Source of the DNA: Pseudomonadota bacterium
GTDB taxonomy: Bacteria > Pseudomonadota > Alphaproteobacteria > Rhizobiales > Xanthobacteraceae
Reading direction: 5' to 3'
Length of the DNA stretch: 64,000 nt
Assembly (NCBI GenBank): GCA_023386885.1
Contig: JAEWIX010000008.1
Location: 127,702-191,701, forward strand
The number at the start of each line of letters is the position of its first letter. Positions within the stretch are counted from its first letter, which is position 1. Below are positions 43,916-53,764 of the stretch, in pieces. The notes beneath the pieces are model-generated. The model ran no database searches. It was not told the origin of the DNA and saw only the letters and a program-made list of their open reading frames with translations. The translations under genes were made by a program, and so were the position numbers.

Positions 43916-46201
43916 CTAATTGTCCCCGTCGCGCAGGCGACGCCACACCGCGCCGAGGATATTCGAATAATCGTCGGTCCAAACCCGCTGATCGGGGGAC
44001 GGGACGGTCTTCACCCATTTCGCGTTCGACGCGAGACTGCCGATATCGGCGTCCGCGCGCGCCGAGATCACCACGTCGGTGGTGAAGACATAGCTGTCGT
44101 CACGGCCGGAATCCTCATTGAAATGCCAGCTTGTCAGCCCGTTGGCGCCGGCAATACCGGCCACCACGCTGGCGAGTTCGAGATGCCGGTTGGAAACGTG
44201 CATCGCCACCGCACCCTGCGGCGCAAGTTTCGACCGATAGATCGCCATTGCTTCCTGCGTGGCGAGATGAATAGGGATCGCATCGGACGAATAGGCATCG
44301 ACGATGATCAGATCGTATTGCCCGTCGGGCTCGCGCGCGAAAGTGAGCCGCGCATCGCCCAACACCGGCTTCATCGATGGCGCGCACTTCTCGATGAAAG
44401 TGAAGTGGCGCGGGTCGCGCGCGGTATCGATCATGGTCTGGTCGATCTCGAAGAATTTCCAATCCTCGCCGGGCACCGAAGCGCAGGCCAGCGTTCCGGC
44501 GCCGAGGCCGATCACCGCGACACGGATCGGCCCGCCCTTGCGCGTGCGGATCGCGGCGATGGCCTGACCGAGGCCGCCGTCCTTGTCATAGTAGGAAATC
44601 GGCTCGGGACGGCCGGTCACCTTGGTGCCGTCGTCGTTCAGCATGCGTTCGGCGCCGTGGATGGTGGTGCCGTGCATCAGCACGTGATAGTGCCCGCCGG
44701 GCGTGACCACGATCTTGTGGACGCCGAAGAAACTGCGCACCGTGGTCACACGTCCCTCGTCCGACGGATAGACACGCAGCAACAACAAGGTCAGCGCTAC
44801 TGTACCTGCGACCTTCCAACGATTGCCGCGCGGCAGCAGCGCGACCAGTGCCGCGAGGCCACCCAGCGCGCCGATGACATAAACGCGCTGTTGTTCGAGC
44901 CAGGTGAACCACGCGCCGCCGCTAAGCGTAGGCGCAATCAATCCCACCGCCAGCAGCACCAGCAATACCCAATACCAGCGGATCAGATTCGGCCAGCGTT
45001 CGCGGAACGGCGGACGGCACAGCGCGGCGAGCACGATGAGGATGGGATACTCGGCGATCCATGAGAACGTGAACGGCGCGATGAGGCCTGCGAACAAGCC
45101 GCCGACCATGCCGCCGAACGACAGCGCGACATAGAAGCCGGTGAGATAGCGCGGCGCGGGGCGTGTGCGCGCCAATTCGCCATGGCAAGCCATCGCGATG
45201 ACGAAGAAGCAAAGCTGATGGCCGCCCAGCGTCAGCAACAGGTTCTGCTCGCCGCCGACCGCCAGCAGCACGATGACGCCGGCAATCGCGAGCGGCTGCA
45301 ACGCCAGCATCCATGTGTGCGGCAGCAGCGGGCGCGACTGGAACACCAGCACCCACGTCAAGAGATAGAGCGAGAGCGGCAGCACCCACAACAGCGGCGC
45401 GGCGGCGACATCGGTGGAAATGTGCGCCGTCACCGCGATCAGCAGGCCGGACGGCACCGCCGCAAGGAAAATCCAGCGCAGGCGGACGAGCCACGTCGGT
45501 GGCGGGCGATCGTCTGCGTTTTCGACCTCCGACTCCGTCGCAACCGTTTGCGGCGAACGCAGCAGCATCACGCCGCAGCTCGCGATCAGCAGAATCAGCA
45601 CGCCGTAACCGATGGTCCACAGCAGGTTCTGGCCGCGCAAAGTCAGCGACGGCTCCAACAGGAACGGATAGGACAGCAGCGCAAGGAAGCTGCCGATGTT
45701 CGACGACGCATAGAGGAAATATGGATCGCGGCCGCCGGGATGACCGGTGCGCACGAACCATGCCTGCAACAGCGGGTTGTTGGCGGCGAGCGCGAAGAAC
45801 GGCAGGCCGATCGACACCGCGAACAGGCCAAGCAGCCAGACCGCGTAACCGCTCGAGGGCGGTTCGCCCCACCCACCGGCGATCGCCAGCGGCAACGCCG
45901 TCAACGCCACGATCAGCAGCATCAGATGAATCGCGACGGCGGCGGCGCGGCCGGGCAGTTGCGTCAGGAAGTGCGCATAAAGATAGCCGCCGAGCAGCAG
46001 CGACTGGAAGAACACCATCGCTACCGACCACACCGCCGGCGAGCCGCCGAGCCGCGGCAGCACCATCTTGGTGAACAGCGGCTGCACCGAGAACAGCAGC
46101 AGCGCACTGACGAAAATCGCGGCGGTGTAAAGAAGCAGGATCAGACGATAACGCGATGGCGACGACGGGTCGCGGGTCGCGGGCGGCGCGGAAAGCGTCA
46201 T
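43916..46201 (-). CDS. Fused multi-pass membrane / spermidine synthase-like protein
   Basis: A 761-residue protein. The first 500 or so residues contain 12 or more hydrophobic helices (LILLLYTAAIFVSALLLFSV onward) and resemble a transporter-like domain. The last 250 form a Rossmann methyltransferase-like SpeE domain, with the cofactor motif VAVIGLGAGTLA and the acidic loop IIVDAYSSDAIPIH. Characterised spermidine synthases have conserved acidic residues for putrescine; only the DAYSSD site is evident here, so polyamine synthesis is doubtful. Such fusions are widespread and untested. The start is ATG; it is divergent from the oxidoreductase gene. Confidence 0.85.
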   Translation of the reverse strand: MTLSAPPATRDPSSPSRYRLILLLYTAAIFVSALLLFSVQPLFTKMVLPRLGGSPAVWSVAMVFFQSLLLGGYLYAHFLTQLPGRAAAVAIHLMLLIVALTALPLAIAGGWGEPPSSGYAVWLLGLFAVSIGLPFFALAANNPLLQAWFVRTGHPGGRDPYFLYASSNIGSFLALLSYPFLLEPSLTLRGQNLLWTIGYGVLILLIASCGVMLLRSPQTVATESEVENADDRPPPTWLVRLRWIFLAAVPSGLLIAVTAHISTDVAAAPLLWVLPLSLYLLTWVLVFQSRPLLPHTWMLALQPLAIAGVIVLLAVGGEQNLLLTLGGHQLCFFVIAMACHGELARTRPAPRYLTGFYVALSFGGMVGGLFAGLIAPFTFSWIAEYPILIVLAALCRPPFRERWPNLIRWYWVLLVLLAVGLIAPTLSGGAWFTWLEQQRVYVIGALGGLAALVALLPRGNRWKVAGTVALTLLLLRVYPSDEGRVTTVRSFFGVHKIVVTPGGHYHVLMHGTTIHGAERMLNDDGTKVTGRPEPISYYDKDGGLGQAIAAIRTRKGGPIRVAVIGLGAGTLACASVPGEDWKFFEIDQTMIDTARDPRHFTFIEKCAPSMKPVLGDARLTFAREPDGQYDLIIVDAYSSDAIPIHLATQEAMAIYRSKLAPQGAVAMHVSNRHLELASVVAGIAGANGLTSWHFNEDSGRDDSYVFTTDVVISARADADIGSLASNAKWVKTVPSPDQRVWTDDYSNILGAVWRRLRDGDN

Positions 46202-46405
46202 GCGGTCTTCGGCCTCGATCCGATACTCTCATGGCCTTGCGCCAAGGGCGCGGGATTGAAGCACAAGGCCCCGCCGCAAACAATGCGAGGGAAACCGGTA
46301 TCGTTCCAGGAAACGTCTTTCAACGCCTGCCGCGACAAAAGGCTGCAATCGGTTCCGCGAACCCGATAAGGTGGCCGCGACGCTCTGCCTTTTCGCAAAA
46401 GACCC

Positions 46406-48013
46406 ATGGCCGACTTCGATACCGACGTTGTCATCATCGGCGCGGGCCACAACGGCCTCACCTGCGCGACCTATCTCGCGATGGCCGGCCTGCGCGTGCG
46501 CGTGCTGGAGCGCCGCAAGGTCGTGGGCGGCGCGGCGGTGACCGAGGAGTTTCATCCCGGCTTCCGCAATTCGGTCGCGGCCTATACCGTCAGCCTGCTG
46601 AACCCGACCGTCATCGCCGACCTGAAGCTGCACGAGCACGGCCTCAGGATCGTCGAACGCCGCGCGCAAAACTTCCTGCCGACGCTGAACGGCGATTACC
46701 TTCTCACCGGCGAAGGTCGTACGGCGACGTCGATCGCCCGCCACAATACGCGCGACGTCGAACGCTTTGAGGCGTTTACGCGCGACCTGGAAACCATCGC
46801 CGATGTGCTGCGGCAACTGGTGCTGCGCGCGCCGCCGAATCTGGTCGCGGGGTTCGGCGCGCCCGCGATCCGCGAGACCCTCAATGCGCTCGGCACCGCC
46901 AATGTGCTGCGCGCGCTGCCGCTGGAGCAACAACGCCTGCTGCTCGACCTGTTCACGCGCTCCGCCGGCGAGATGCTCGACGAGATCTTCGAGAGCGAAC
47001 TGGTGAAGGCGCTGTTCGGCTTCGATGCCATCGTCGGCAACTATGCCAGCCCCTACGCGGCGGGCTCCGCCTACGTCATGCTGCACCATGCGTTCGGCGA
47101 GGTGAACGGCAAGAAGGGTGTGTGGGGCCACGCCATCGGCGGCATGGGTGCGATCACGCAGGCGATGGCGGCGGCTGCGCGCAGCCACGGCGTCGAGATC
47201 GAAACCGATGCCGGCGTTCGCGAGGTCATCGTCGAAGAGGGCCGCGCCGCTGGCATCGTACTCGACGACGGCCGCCGCATTCGTGCGCGTTACGTCGCCT
47301 CCAACGTCAATCCGAAGCTGCTCTATGCGCGGCTGATGCCGAAGGAGGCGCTGCCGCCGGAGTTCCTTGCCCGCATCGCGCGCTGGCGCAACGGCTCCGG
47401 CACCTTCCGCATGAATGTCGCGCTGTCATCACTGCCCTCGTTCACCGCGCTGCCGGGCGACGGCGATCATCTTTCCGCCGGCATCATCATGGCGCCGAGC
47501 CTCGCCTACATGGACCGCGCCTGGCAGGACGCACGCGAGTACGGCTGGAGCCTCGCGCCGGTGGTGGAGATGCTGATCCCCTCCACGCTTGACGGCTCGC
47601 TCGCGCCGGCGGGCCACCATGTCGCCAGCCTGTTCTGCCAGCACGTCGCACCGCAGTTGCCCAACGGCTCGTCATGGGACGACCATCGCAACGAAGTTGC
47701 CGACCTGATGATCGCGACGGTGGACGCTTACGCGCCCGGCTTCGCCGCCAGCGTGCTCGGCCGGCAGATCCTGTCGCCGCTCGATCTCGAACGCGAGTTC
47801 GGCCTGCTTGGCGGCGACATCTTCCACGGCGCACTGACGCTGAATCAACTGTTCTCGGCGCGGCCGATGCTGGGCCATGCGGACTATCGCGGCCCGCTCA
47901 AAGGGCTCTATCACTGCGGCTCAGGCAGCCATCCCGGCGGCGGTGTCACCGGCGCGCCGGGCCACAATGCGGCGCGCACGATCCTGCGCGATCACAAAGC
48001 GTTTTTTGCCTGA
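46406..48013 (+). CDS. Phytoene dehydrogenase-like FAD oxidoreductase
   Basis: A 535-residue flavoprotein of the COG1233 type. The FAD motif is at the N-terminus: DVVIIGAGHNGLTCATYLA, followed by LERRKVVGGAAVTEEFHPG (GG-doublet motif). The C-terminal part shows NQLFSARPMLGHADYRGPLKG and the conserved GSGSHPGGGVTGAPGHNAAR (in part). Members act on carotenoids or unknown isoprenoids; no carotenoid genes are nearby, so the substrate is unknown. ATG start. The next gene, prmA, is 222 bp further on, and the array of DnaA-box-like motifs lies between. Confidence 0.88.
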   Translation: MADFDTDVVIIGAGHNGLTCATYLAMAGLRVRVLERRKVVGGAAVTEEFHPGFRNSVAAYTVSLLNPTVIADLKLHEHGLRIVERRAQNFLPTLNGDYLLTGEGRTATSIARHNTRDVERFEAFTRDLETIADVLRQLVLRAPPNLVAGFGAPAIRETLNALGTANVLRALPLEQQRLLLDLFTRSAGEMLDEIFESELVKALFGFDAIVGNYASPYAAGSAYVMLHHAFGEVNGKKGVWGHAIGGMGAITQAMAAAARSHGVEIETDAGVREVIVEEGRAAGIVLDDGRRIRARYVASNVNPKLLYARLMPKEALPPEFLARIARWRNGSGTFRMNVALSSLPSFTALPGDGDHLSAGIIMAPSLAYMDRAWQDAREYGWSLAPVVEMLIPSTLDGSLAPAGHHVASLFCQHVAPQLPNGSSWDDHRNEVADLMIATVDAYAPGFAASVLGRQILSPLDLEREFGLLGGDIFHGALTLNQLFSARPMLGHADYRGPLKGLYHCGSGSHPGGGVTGAPGHNAARTILRDHKAFFA

Positions 48014-48041
48014 GGGAGCGGTTCGGCGGCTCTGGAGACAC

Positions 48042-48195
48042 TGTGGATATCCTTGTGGGTAAATTGTGGAAAAATCTCTTCCAGGCCGTGGATATCCGCT
48101 CACGGGATCTGGATCGCGGGTGGGTAAACCTGTGACGATCCCGTGCGCAATGATGTTGTCACCGCGTGGAAAACCCTTGAAATGCCTGTGGATCG
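48042..48195 (+). promoter_or_regulatory. Array of DnaA-box-like motifs upstream of prmA
   Basis: Seven same-strand matches to TGTGGATAA at 7 or 8 of 9 positions: TGTGGATAT 48042, TGTGGGTAA 48054, TGTGGAAAA 48065, CGTGGATAT 48087, GGTGGGTAA 48119, CGTGGAAAA 48165 and TGTGGATCG 48187. The spacings (12, 11, 22, 32, 46, 22) are close to whole helical turns except one. This may be a DnaA-binding cluster or sites for another regulator. Confidence 0.5.
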
Positions 48196-48235
48196 CATGT
48201 GAACAAGGGCCTCCGCAGGAACCCTTTTCCCTCCC

Positions 48236-49132
48236 ATGACCACCGTGACCCCGCAAAGTAGCAGTGCCACCTTCTCCGTCGGCGACGAACGCCGCGCGCG
48301 GGGCATCGTCGATGTGCTGGAGGAAAGCCTCGACCCCGGCGAGGTCGCGGTCGCCGCGTTCGAAGACGCGAACGGCGTCTGGGAGGTTGTGCTACATTTC
48401 CCTTCGCCGCCCGATGAGGACGCGATTCGCAATCTCGTCGGGCTTACCGTCGGCGAGGACACCGCTGCGGTAATCTCGTTCCAGACGGTCGAGGCCAAGG
48501 ATTGGGTGAAGGCCAGCCTCGAGGGGCTGGTGCCGGTCGCCGCCGGGCGCTTCGTCGTCCACGGCCAGCACGACCGCGAACGGATCGCGATCAACAAGCT
48601 CGGCATCGAGATCGAGGCGGCGCTGGCGTTCGGCACCGGCCATCACGGCACCACGCGCGGCTGCCTGTTGTTACTGGACGATGTGTTGAAGCGCCGCCGT
48701 CCATCGCGCGTGCTGGACCTCGGCTCCGGTACCGGCGTGCTGGCGATCGCGGCCGCAAAGGCATTGCGAAAACCGGTGCTGGCCAGCGACATCGATCCGC
48801 AAGCCGCCCTGGTGGCGCAGGACAACGCGACGCTCAACACTGTCGGGCAACTGATCGAAGCAATTTGCGCGACCGGATTCGCCGCACCGTCGTTTCGCGC
48901 GCGCGCGCCGTTCGACCTGATCCTCGCGAACATTCTCGCCAATCCACTGCGGCAGATGGCGCCGACCATGGCGCGGCATCTTGAGCCCGGCGGGTTGGTG
49001 ATTCTGTCGGGATTGTTGCCGGCGCATACGCGCGGCGTGGTCGCGAGCTATCGGGCGGTCGGTCTGGTGCTGATCCGGCGATTGCAGGTCGACGGCTGGT
49101 GCAGCCTGCTGATGCAGCGGCCGACTTCGTAA
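48236..49132 (+). CDS. prmA: Ribosomal protein L11 methyltransferase
   Basis: A 298-residue SAM-dependent methyltransferase that trimethylates ribosomal protein L11. The cofactor motif is VLDLGSGTGVLAIAAAK, followed by VLASDIDPQAALVAQ and the substrate motif DLILANILANPL. The preceding AFGTGHHGTTRGCL is the PrmA signature. The N-terminal 110 residues form the L11-recognition domain. The start is ATG. The upstream region contains the DnaA-box-like array. Confidence 0.93.
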   Translation: MTTVTPQSSSATFSVGDERRARGIVDVLEESLDPGEVAVAAFEDANGVWEVVLHFPSPPDEDAIRNLVGLTVGEDTAAVISFQTVEAKDWVKASLEGLVPVAAGRFVVHGQHDRERIAINKLGIEIEAALAFGTGHHGTTRGCLLLLDDVLKRRRPSRVLDLGSGTGVLAIAAAKALRKPVLASDIDPQAALVAQDNATLNTVGQLIEAICATGFAAPSFRARAPFDLILANILANPLRQMAPTMARHLEPGGLVILSGLLPAHTRGVVASYRAVGLVLIRRLQVDGWCSLLMQRPTS

Positions 49133-49144
49133 GGCGAATGAACC

Positions 49145-49345
49145 TTAGCGTTGAGCGGTCTGTTTCTGTTTCGACACTTGCGAATGGCGGGCCGTCGCAC
49201 GGCCGCGCGCGGTGAAGCGATCCAGCATCCGGCGCAGCATGCCGCGCGGCTTTGTCGTTTCGACGGCCGGCTCGGGAGCGCGCGGTGTGGATACGCGCGG
49301 CGCGGACGTCGACAACTTCTCAAACGTAAAGGCGGGCAAAGTCAT
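49145..49345 (-). CDS. Small hypothetical basic protein
   Basis: A 66-codon frame convergent with prmA, starting at ATG (MTLPAFTFEKLSTSAPRV) and containing a basic amphipathic segment GMLRRMLDRFTARGRATAR. A GAGGG sits directly against the ATG, so the ribosome site is poor. I do not recognise a domain; the N-terminal phrase looks like conserved small proteins of related genomes, from memory only. The 209 bp between this gene and the aminopeptidase hold nothing else I can support. Confidence 0.45.
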   Translation of the reverse strand: MTLPAFTFEKLSTSAPRVSTPRAPEPAVETTKPRGMLRRMLDRFTARGRATARHSQVSKQKQTAQR

Positions 49346-49554
49346 CCCTCATCGTTCGGACCGAGTTGAAACACTCCGGACGTTTCCCGATACTGTTTGC
49401 TTGTGAGAGTTCGCCGTAGCGGCGATGTCCCTGCCCGTCTGGTGCGGGTGCAGCAATCTAATCTAAGTTACGCCACGATTACAACTTTATGACCTGAAGT
49501 TCCGGTGAATTCCGCAAAACTTGTCTGCGCCGGCGCCCTACAATCGAGGACAGC

Positions 49555-51399
49555 ATGTTCGAGGCTCACTTCCAGACTTTCGAGGACCCGGAAAGCGGCG
49601 TTGCGCTCACCGCGCGGCTGGCGGCTTTTCGTGCCGAACTCGCGCGCGAGAAACTGTCCGGATTCGTGATTCCACGCGCCGATGCGCAGCAGAACGAATA
49701 TGTCGCGCCATCCGAGGAGCGGCTGGCGTGGCTGACCGGCTTCACCGGATCGGCCGGCCTCGCGATCGTCTTGCCGCACGAAGCCGCGGTATTCGTCGAC
49801 GGCCGCTATACGCTGCAAGCCGCAGCCCAAGTCGACACCGCGGCGTGGAAAGTCGAATCGCTGATCGATCCGCCGCCGGAAAGCTGGCTCGCCAAACATC
49901 TGTCATCCGGCGACCGCGTCGGCTTCGATCCCTGGTTGCACACCGCGGCAGCGGCGGAGCGGCTTGCCGCCGCTTGCGCCAAGGCGGGCGCGGAATTGAT
50001 CGCGGTCGAGCGCAATCCCGTCGACGCGGTCTGGCATGAGCGCCCCGCGCCACCGCTCGGTCCGGTGTCGATCCACGATGCGAAATTCGCCGGCATTCCG
50101 GCCGCCGACAAGTTGAAACAAATCCGCGACGAGATCGCGCGCCTCGGCACCGATGCGCTGGTGCTATCGGATTCGCACGCGGTGGCGTGGACCTTCAACA
50201 TTCGCGGCGCGGATGTCTCGCATACGCCGCTGCCGTTGTCCTACGCGCTGGTGCCTAAGACCGGACGGCCGACGATCTTCATCGATCCGCGCAAACTCTC
50301 CAACAGCGTGCGCGACTATCTCGAAGGACAGGCCGATGTCGCGACGCCCGATGATCTGACGCCGCGCCTGACGCAACTCGCGCAAGGCGGCGCATCGATC
50401 GCACTCGACAATGCAACCGCCGCCGATGCGCTGAGCCGCCTCGTCAACGCGAACGGGGGCAAGGCCGTGCGCGGCAGCGATCCGGTCAGCCTGCTGAAGG
50501 CGGTGAAGAACCCGACCGAGATCGCCGGCACCCGCAGCGCGCATCAGCGCGACGCGGTGGCGCTGGCGCGTTTCCTGGCGTGGGTGGATCGTGAAGCACC
50601 GAGCGGCAAGCTGACCGAGATCGACGCTGTCGAAGCGCTGGAGACGTTTCGTCGCGAAACCGGCGCATTGAAGGACGTGTCGTTTCCCACCATCTCCGGC
50701 ACCGGCCCGAACGGCGCCATCGTGCATTACCGCGTCACCCGCAAGAGCAATCGTCGCATCATGCCGGGCGACCTGCTGCTGATCGATTCCGGCGCGCAGT
50801 ACGAAGACGGCACCACCGACGTGACGCGCACCATCGCCATCGGCGAGCCGACGCCGGAAATGCGCGACCGCTTCACCCGCGTGCTGCGCGGCCACATCGC
50901 CATTGCGCGTGCGGTGTTTCCCGACGGCACCACCGGCGCGCAGCTCGACACGCTGGCGCGGCAATTCCTCTGGCAGGCCGGCCTCGATTTCGAGCACGGC
51001 ACCGGCCACGGCGTCGGCAGCTACCTGTCGGTGCATGAAGGCCCGGCGCGCATCTCGAAACTCGGCACCGCACCGCTGAAGCGCGGCATGATCCTCTCCA
51101 ATGAACCCGGCTACTACAAGACCGGCGCCTTCGGCATCCGCATCGAGAATCTCGAACTGGTGGTGCCTGCCGAAATCGAAGGCGCGGAGAAGCCGATGAA
51201 TGCGTTCGAAACGCTGACCTTGGCGCCGATCGACCGCCGGCTGATCGACCGCCGCTTCAGCAAGAAGGAAGTGAAGTGGGTCAACGACTATCACGCGCGG
51301 GTCCGCAACGACGTGCGGCCGCATCTCGACGAAGCGGCTCGGGTGTGGCTCGATGCCGCCACCGCGCCGATCCCGTATGAGGATCACTTTCCGGGGTGA
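49555..51399 (+). CDS. pepP: Xaa-Pro aminopeptidase family protein (M24B)
   Basis: A 614-residue metallopeptidase of the eukaryote-like, three-domain aminopeptidase P type, which removes N-terminal residues before proline. Two creatinase-like domains (about 1-310) precede the pita-bread domain. Metal ligands are visible in LLIDSGAQYEDGTTDVTRT (two aspartates), GTGHGVGSYLSVHE (histidine), LSNEPGYYKTGAFG (glutamate) and IENLELVV (glutamate). The start is the ATG at MFEAHFQTFEDPES. It converges on ligA, with repeat copy C between them. Confidence 0.92.
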   Translation: MFEAHFQTFEDPESGVALTARLAAFRAELAREKLSGFVIPRADAQQNEYVAPSEERLAWLTGFTGSAGLAIVLPHEAAVFVDGRYTLQAAAQVDTAAWKVESLIDPPPESWLAKHLSSGDRVGFDPWLHTAAAAERLAAACAKAGAELIAVERNPVDAVWHERPAPPLGPVSIHDAKFAGIPAADKLKQIRDEIARLGTDALVLSDSHAVAWTFNIRGADVSHTPLPLSYALVPKTGRPTIFIDPRKLSNSVRDYLEGQADVATPDDLTPRLTQLAQGGASIALDNATAADALSRLVNANGGKAVRGSDPVSLLKAVKNPTEIAGTRSAHQRDAVALARFLAWVDREAPSGKLTEIDAVEALETFRRETGALKDVSFPTISGTGPNGAIVHYRVTRKSNRRIMPGDLLLIDSGAQYEDGTTDVTRTIAIGEPTPEMRDRFTRVLRGHIAIARAVFPDGTTGAQLDTLARQFLWQAGLDFEHGTGHGVGSYLSVHEGPARISKLGTAPLKRGMILSNEPGYYKTGAFGIRIENLELVVPAEIEGAEKPMNAFETLTLAPIDRRLIDRRFSKKEVKWVNDYHARVRNDVRPHLDEAARVWLDAATAPIPYEDHFPG

Positions 51400-51468
51400 G
51401 GCGATGCAATGCTATCATTCTGCCGCGAAAACGCAGCGGACGGAGAACGAATATTTTTCGTAAGAGGC

Positions 51469-51556
51469 GTCATGGCCGGGCTCGTCCCGGCCATCCACGT
51501 CTTTACAACCAGGTAGCGAGGGAGACGTGGATGGCCGGAATAAATCCGGCCATGAC
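51469..51556. repeat. Palindromic repeat, copy C (between pepP and ligA)
   Basis: An 88-bp full element: GTCATGGCCGGG at the left, CCGGCCATGAC at the right, inner arms CATCCACGTCTTTAC and GAGACGTGGATGGCC. It lies between convergent stops, where a hairpin could terminate both transcripts. Confidence 0.88.
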
Positions 51557-51565
51557 GAATTCATT

Positions 51566-53722
51566 CTACCCTTCAATCAACCCGAGCCATTCGTCCTCGG
51601 TCAGCACCGCGACGCCTAATTCGCGCGCTTTGGTGAGTTTGGAGCCAGCGTCCTCGCCGGCCACCACGTAATCGGTCTTTTTCGACACCGATCCCGCGAC
51701 CTTGGCCCCGAGACGTTCCGCCATCGTTTTCGCCTCGTCGCGCGTGAATTTCGTCAGCGAGCCGGTGAACACCACCGTCTTGCCGGATACCTTTGAGGTC
51801 TGCCGCGGCTTTTCGGCCGGCAACACCTCGATTTCATGCAGTAGCGTATCGAGCGCCGTGACGTTGCGCGGTTCGGCGAAGAATTCGACGACCGCATCCG
51901 CGACGATATCGCCGATGCCCGCGATGTTGTTAAGGTCCTGATAGGCTTCCGACGTATTTCCGTCGTTGCTCAGTCCGGCGGCTGCCGCCAGCATTGCCTC
52001 GCGAAACGCATCGATGGTGCCGTAGTGCCGCGCCAGCAGTTTAGCGTTGCCTTCACCGACATGGCGAATGCCGAGCGCGAAGATCAGCCGGTGCAGTTCG
52101 ATCTTGCGGCGCGCGTCGATGGCCGCGAACAGGTTGCGCGCCGAGACTTCGCCATAACCCTCGCGGTTAGCGAGCTTCTGCGCGGCTTCGGCATCGCGCC
52201 GCTGCAACGTGAAGATGTCGACCGGCGTTGTGATCAACCCTTCCTGATAGAACTGTTGGATCTGCTTCTCGCCGAGTCCTTCGATATCGAAGGCGAGACG
52301 CGAGACGAAGTGCTTCAGCCGCTCCACTGCCTGCGCGGGACAGATCAGCGCACCCGTGCAGCGGCGCACGACCTCGTCGTTCTCGCGGACAGCGTGGCTG
52401 CCGCAGGCCGGGCAGACATGGGGAAACTGGTAGGGCTTCGCCGTCTTCGGCCGCTTGTCGAGTACGACGCTGACGACCTGGGGAATCACGTCGCCGGCGC
52501 GCTGTACGACGACGGTGTCGCCCTCGCGGATATCGATGCCGTCACGGATCGGTTCCCCGTCATTGCCGATGCCCTTGATGTAATCCTCGTTGTGCAGCGT
52601 CGCGTTCTGCACCACGACGCCGCCCACGGCGACAGGCGTGAGCCGCGCCACCGGCGTCAGCGCGCCGGTGCGGCCGACCTGGATGTCGATCTTCTCCAGC
52701 ACCGTCGTCGCCTGCTCGGCGGCGAACTTGTGCGCGATGGCCCAGCGCGGCGAGCGCGAGACAAAGCCGAGCCGCTCTTGCCAATCGAGCCGGTCGATCT
52801 TGTAGACCACGCCGTCGATATCGTAACCGAGCGAAGCGCGCTCCTCGCCGATGCGGCGATAGAACGCCAGCACGTCATCGACGCTCTTGCAAAGCTTGAT
52901 CAGCGGATTGACGACGAAGCCGGCATCGCCGAGCCACTTCAGCATCCCGTGCTGCGTGTCCGCCGGACGATCGACCATCTCGCCCCAGGCATAGGCAAAA
53001 AATTTCAGCGGCCGCGACGCGGTGATGCTGACATCCTTCTGGCGCAGCGAGCCCGCCGCCGAATTGCGCGGATTGGCGAACACGGTGTCATCGGCCTCGG
53101 CCTGCTTCTTGTTGAGCGCAAGAAAGTCCTGCTTGAGCATGTAGACTTCGCCGCGCAATTCGCAGGCGGGCGGAATCTTGCGGCCCTTCAGGCGATGCGG
53201 CACGTCCTTGATGGTGCGGACGTTCTCGGTGACGTCCTCGCCGGTGAAACCGTCGCCGCGCGTCGCCGCGCGCACCAGTTCGCCGTTCTCATAGCGCAAT
53301 GACAGCGAGAGCCCGTCGATCTTCGGCTCGGCGACGATGGCGGGCATCTCATCCGCGTCGAGCCGAAGGAAGCGACGCACGCGATCGACGAATTCCTGCA
53401 CCTCCGCGTCGCTGAAAGCATTGCCGAGCGACAGCATCGGGACGGCGTGCTGCACCTTGGCGAAACCGCGCGCAGGTGCGGCGCCGACGGTCTGCGTCGG
53501 CGAGTCGGGTGTCGCAAATTCAGGAAACCTTGCCTCGATGGCTTCGACGCGGCGGCGCAGTTCGTCATAGGCCGCGTCGGAGATTGTCGGCGCGTCTTTC
53601 TGATAGTAACGCTCGTTATGCGCTTCCATTTCCAGCGCGAGCCGAGTCCATTCCTTCTTCGCCTGAGCCTTGGTCAGCGTCGCGACATCGGGAAGCGCTT
53701 TGGTCGATTTCGATTTGGGCAT
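51566..53722 (-). CDS. ligA: NAD-dependent DNA ligase
   Basis: Seals nicks in replication and repair using NAD. The 718-residue protein has the Ia domain (NERYYQKDAPTISDAAYDEL), the adenylated lysine K134 in AEPKIDGLSLSLRY, the OB-fold, the four-cysteine zinc finger (CPACGSHAV ... CTGALICPAQ), helix-hairpin-helix motifs and a C-terminal BRCT domain (GKTVVFTGSLTKFTRDEA). The ATG at MPKSKSTKALPD is chosen; the 28 upstream open codons are translated from repeat copy D (MPGLVPGIHVF), a known source of false starts. It lies downstream of recN. Confidence 0.97.
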   Translation of the reverse strand: MPKSKSTKALPDVATLTKAQAKKEWTRLALEMEAHNERYYQKDAPTISDAAYDELRRRVEAIEARFPEFATPDSPTQTVGAAPARGFAKVQHAVPMLSLGNAFSDAEVQEFVDRVRRFLRLDADEMPAIVAEPKIDGLSLSLRYENGELVRAATRGDGFTGEDVTENVRTIKDVPHRLKGRKIPPACELRGEVYMLKQDFLALNKKQAEADDTVFANPRNSAAGSLRQKDVSITASRPLKFFAYAWGEMVDRPADTQHGMLKWLGDAGFVVNPLIKLCKSVDDVLAFYRRIGEERASLGYDIDGVVYKIDRLDWQERLGFVSRSPRWAIAHKFAAEQATTVLEKIDIQVGRTGALTPVARLTPVAVGGVVVQNATLHNEDYIKGIGNDGEPIRDGIDIREGDTVVVQRAGDVIPQVVSVVLDKRPKTAKPYQFPHVCPACGSHAVRENDEVVRRCTGALICPAQAVERLKHFVSRLAFDIEGLGEKQIQQFYQEGLITTPVDIFTLQRRDAEAAQKLANREGYGEVSARNLFAAIDARRKIELHRLIFALGIRHVGEGNAKLLARHYGTIDAFREAMLAAAAGLSNDGNTSEAYQDLNNIAGIGDIVADAVVEFFAEPRNVTALDTLLHEIEVLPAEKPRQTSKVSGKTVVFTGSLTKFTRDEAKTMAERLGAKVAGSVSKKTDYVVAGEDAGSKLTKARELGVAVLTEDEWLGLIEG

Positions 53723-53764
53723 TTGTTGTTTCCGTCGGCCTGATCGAGCCACGACCCGGATTCT

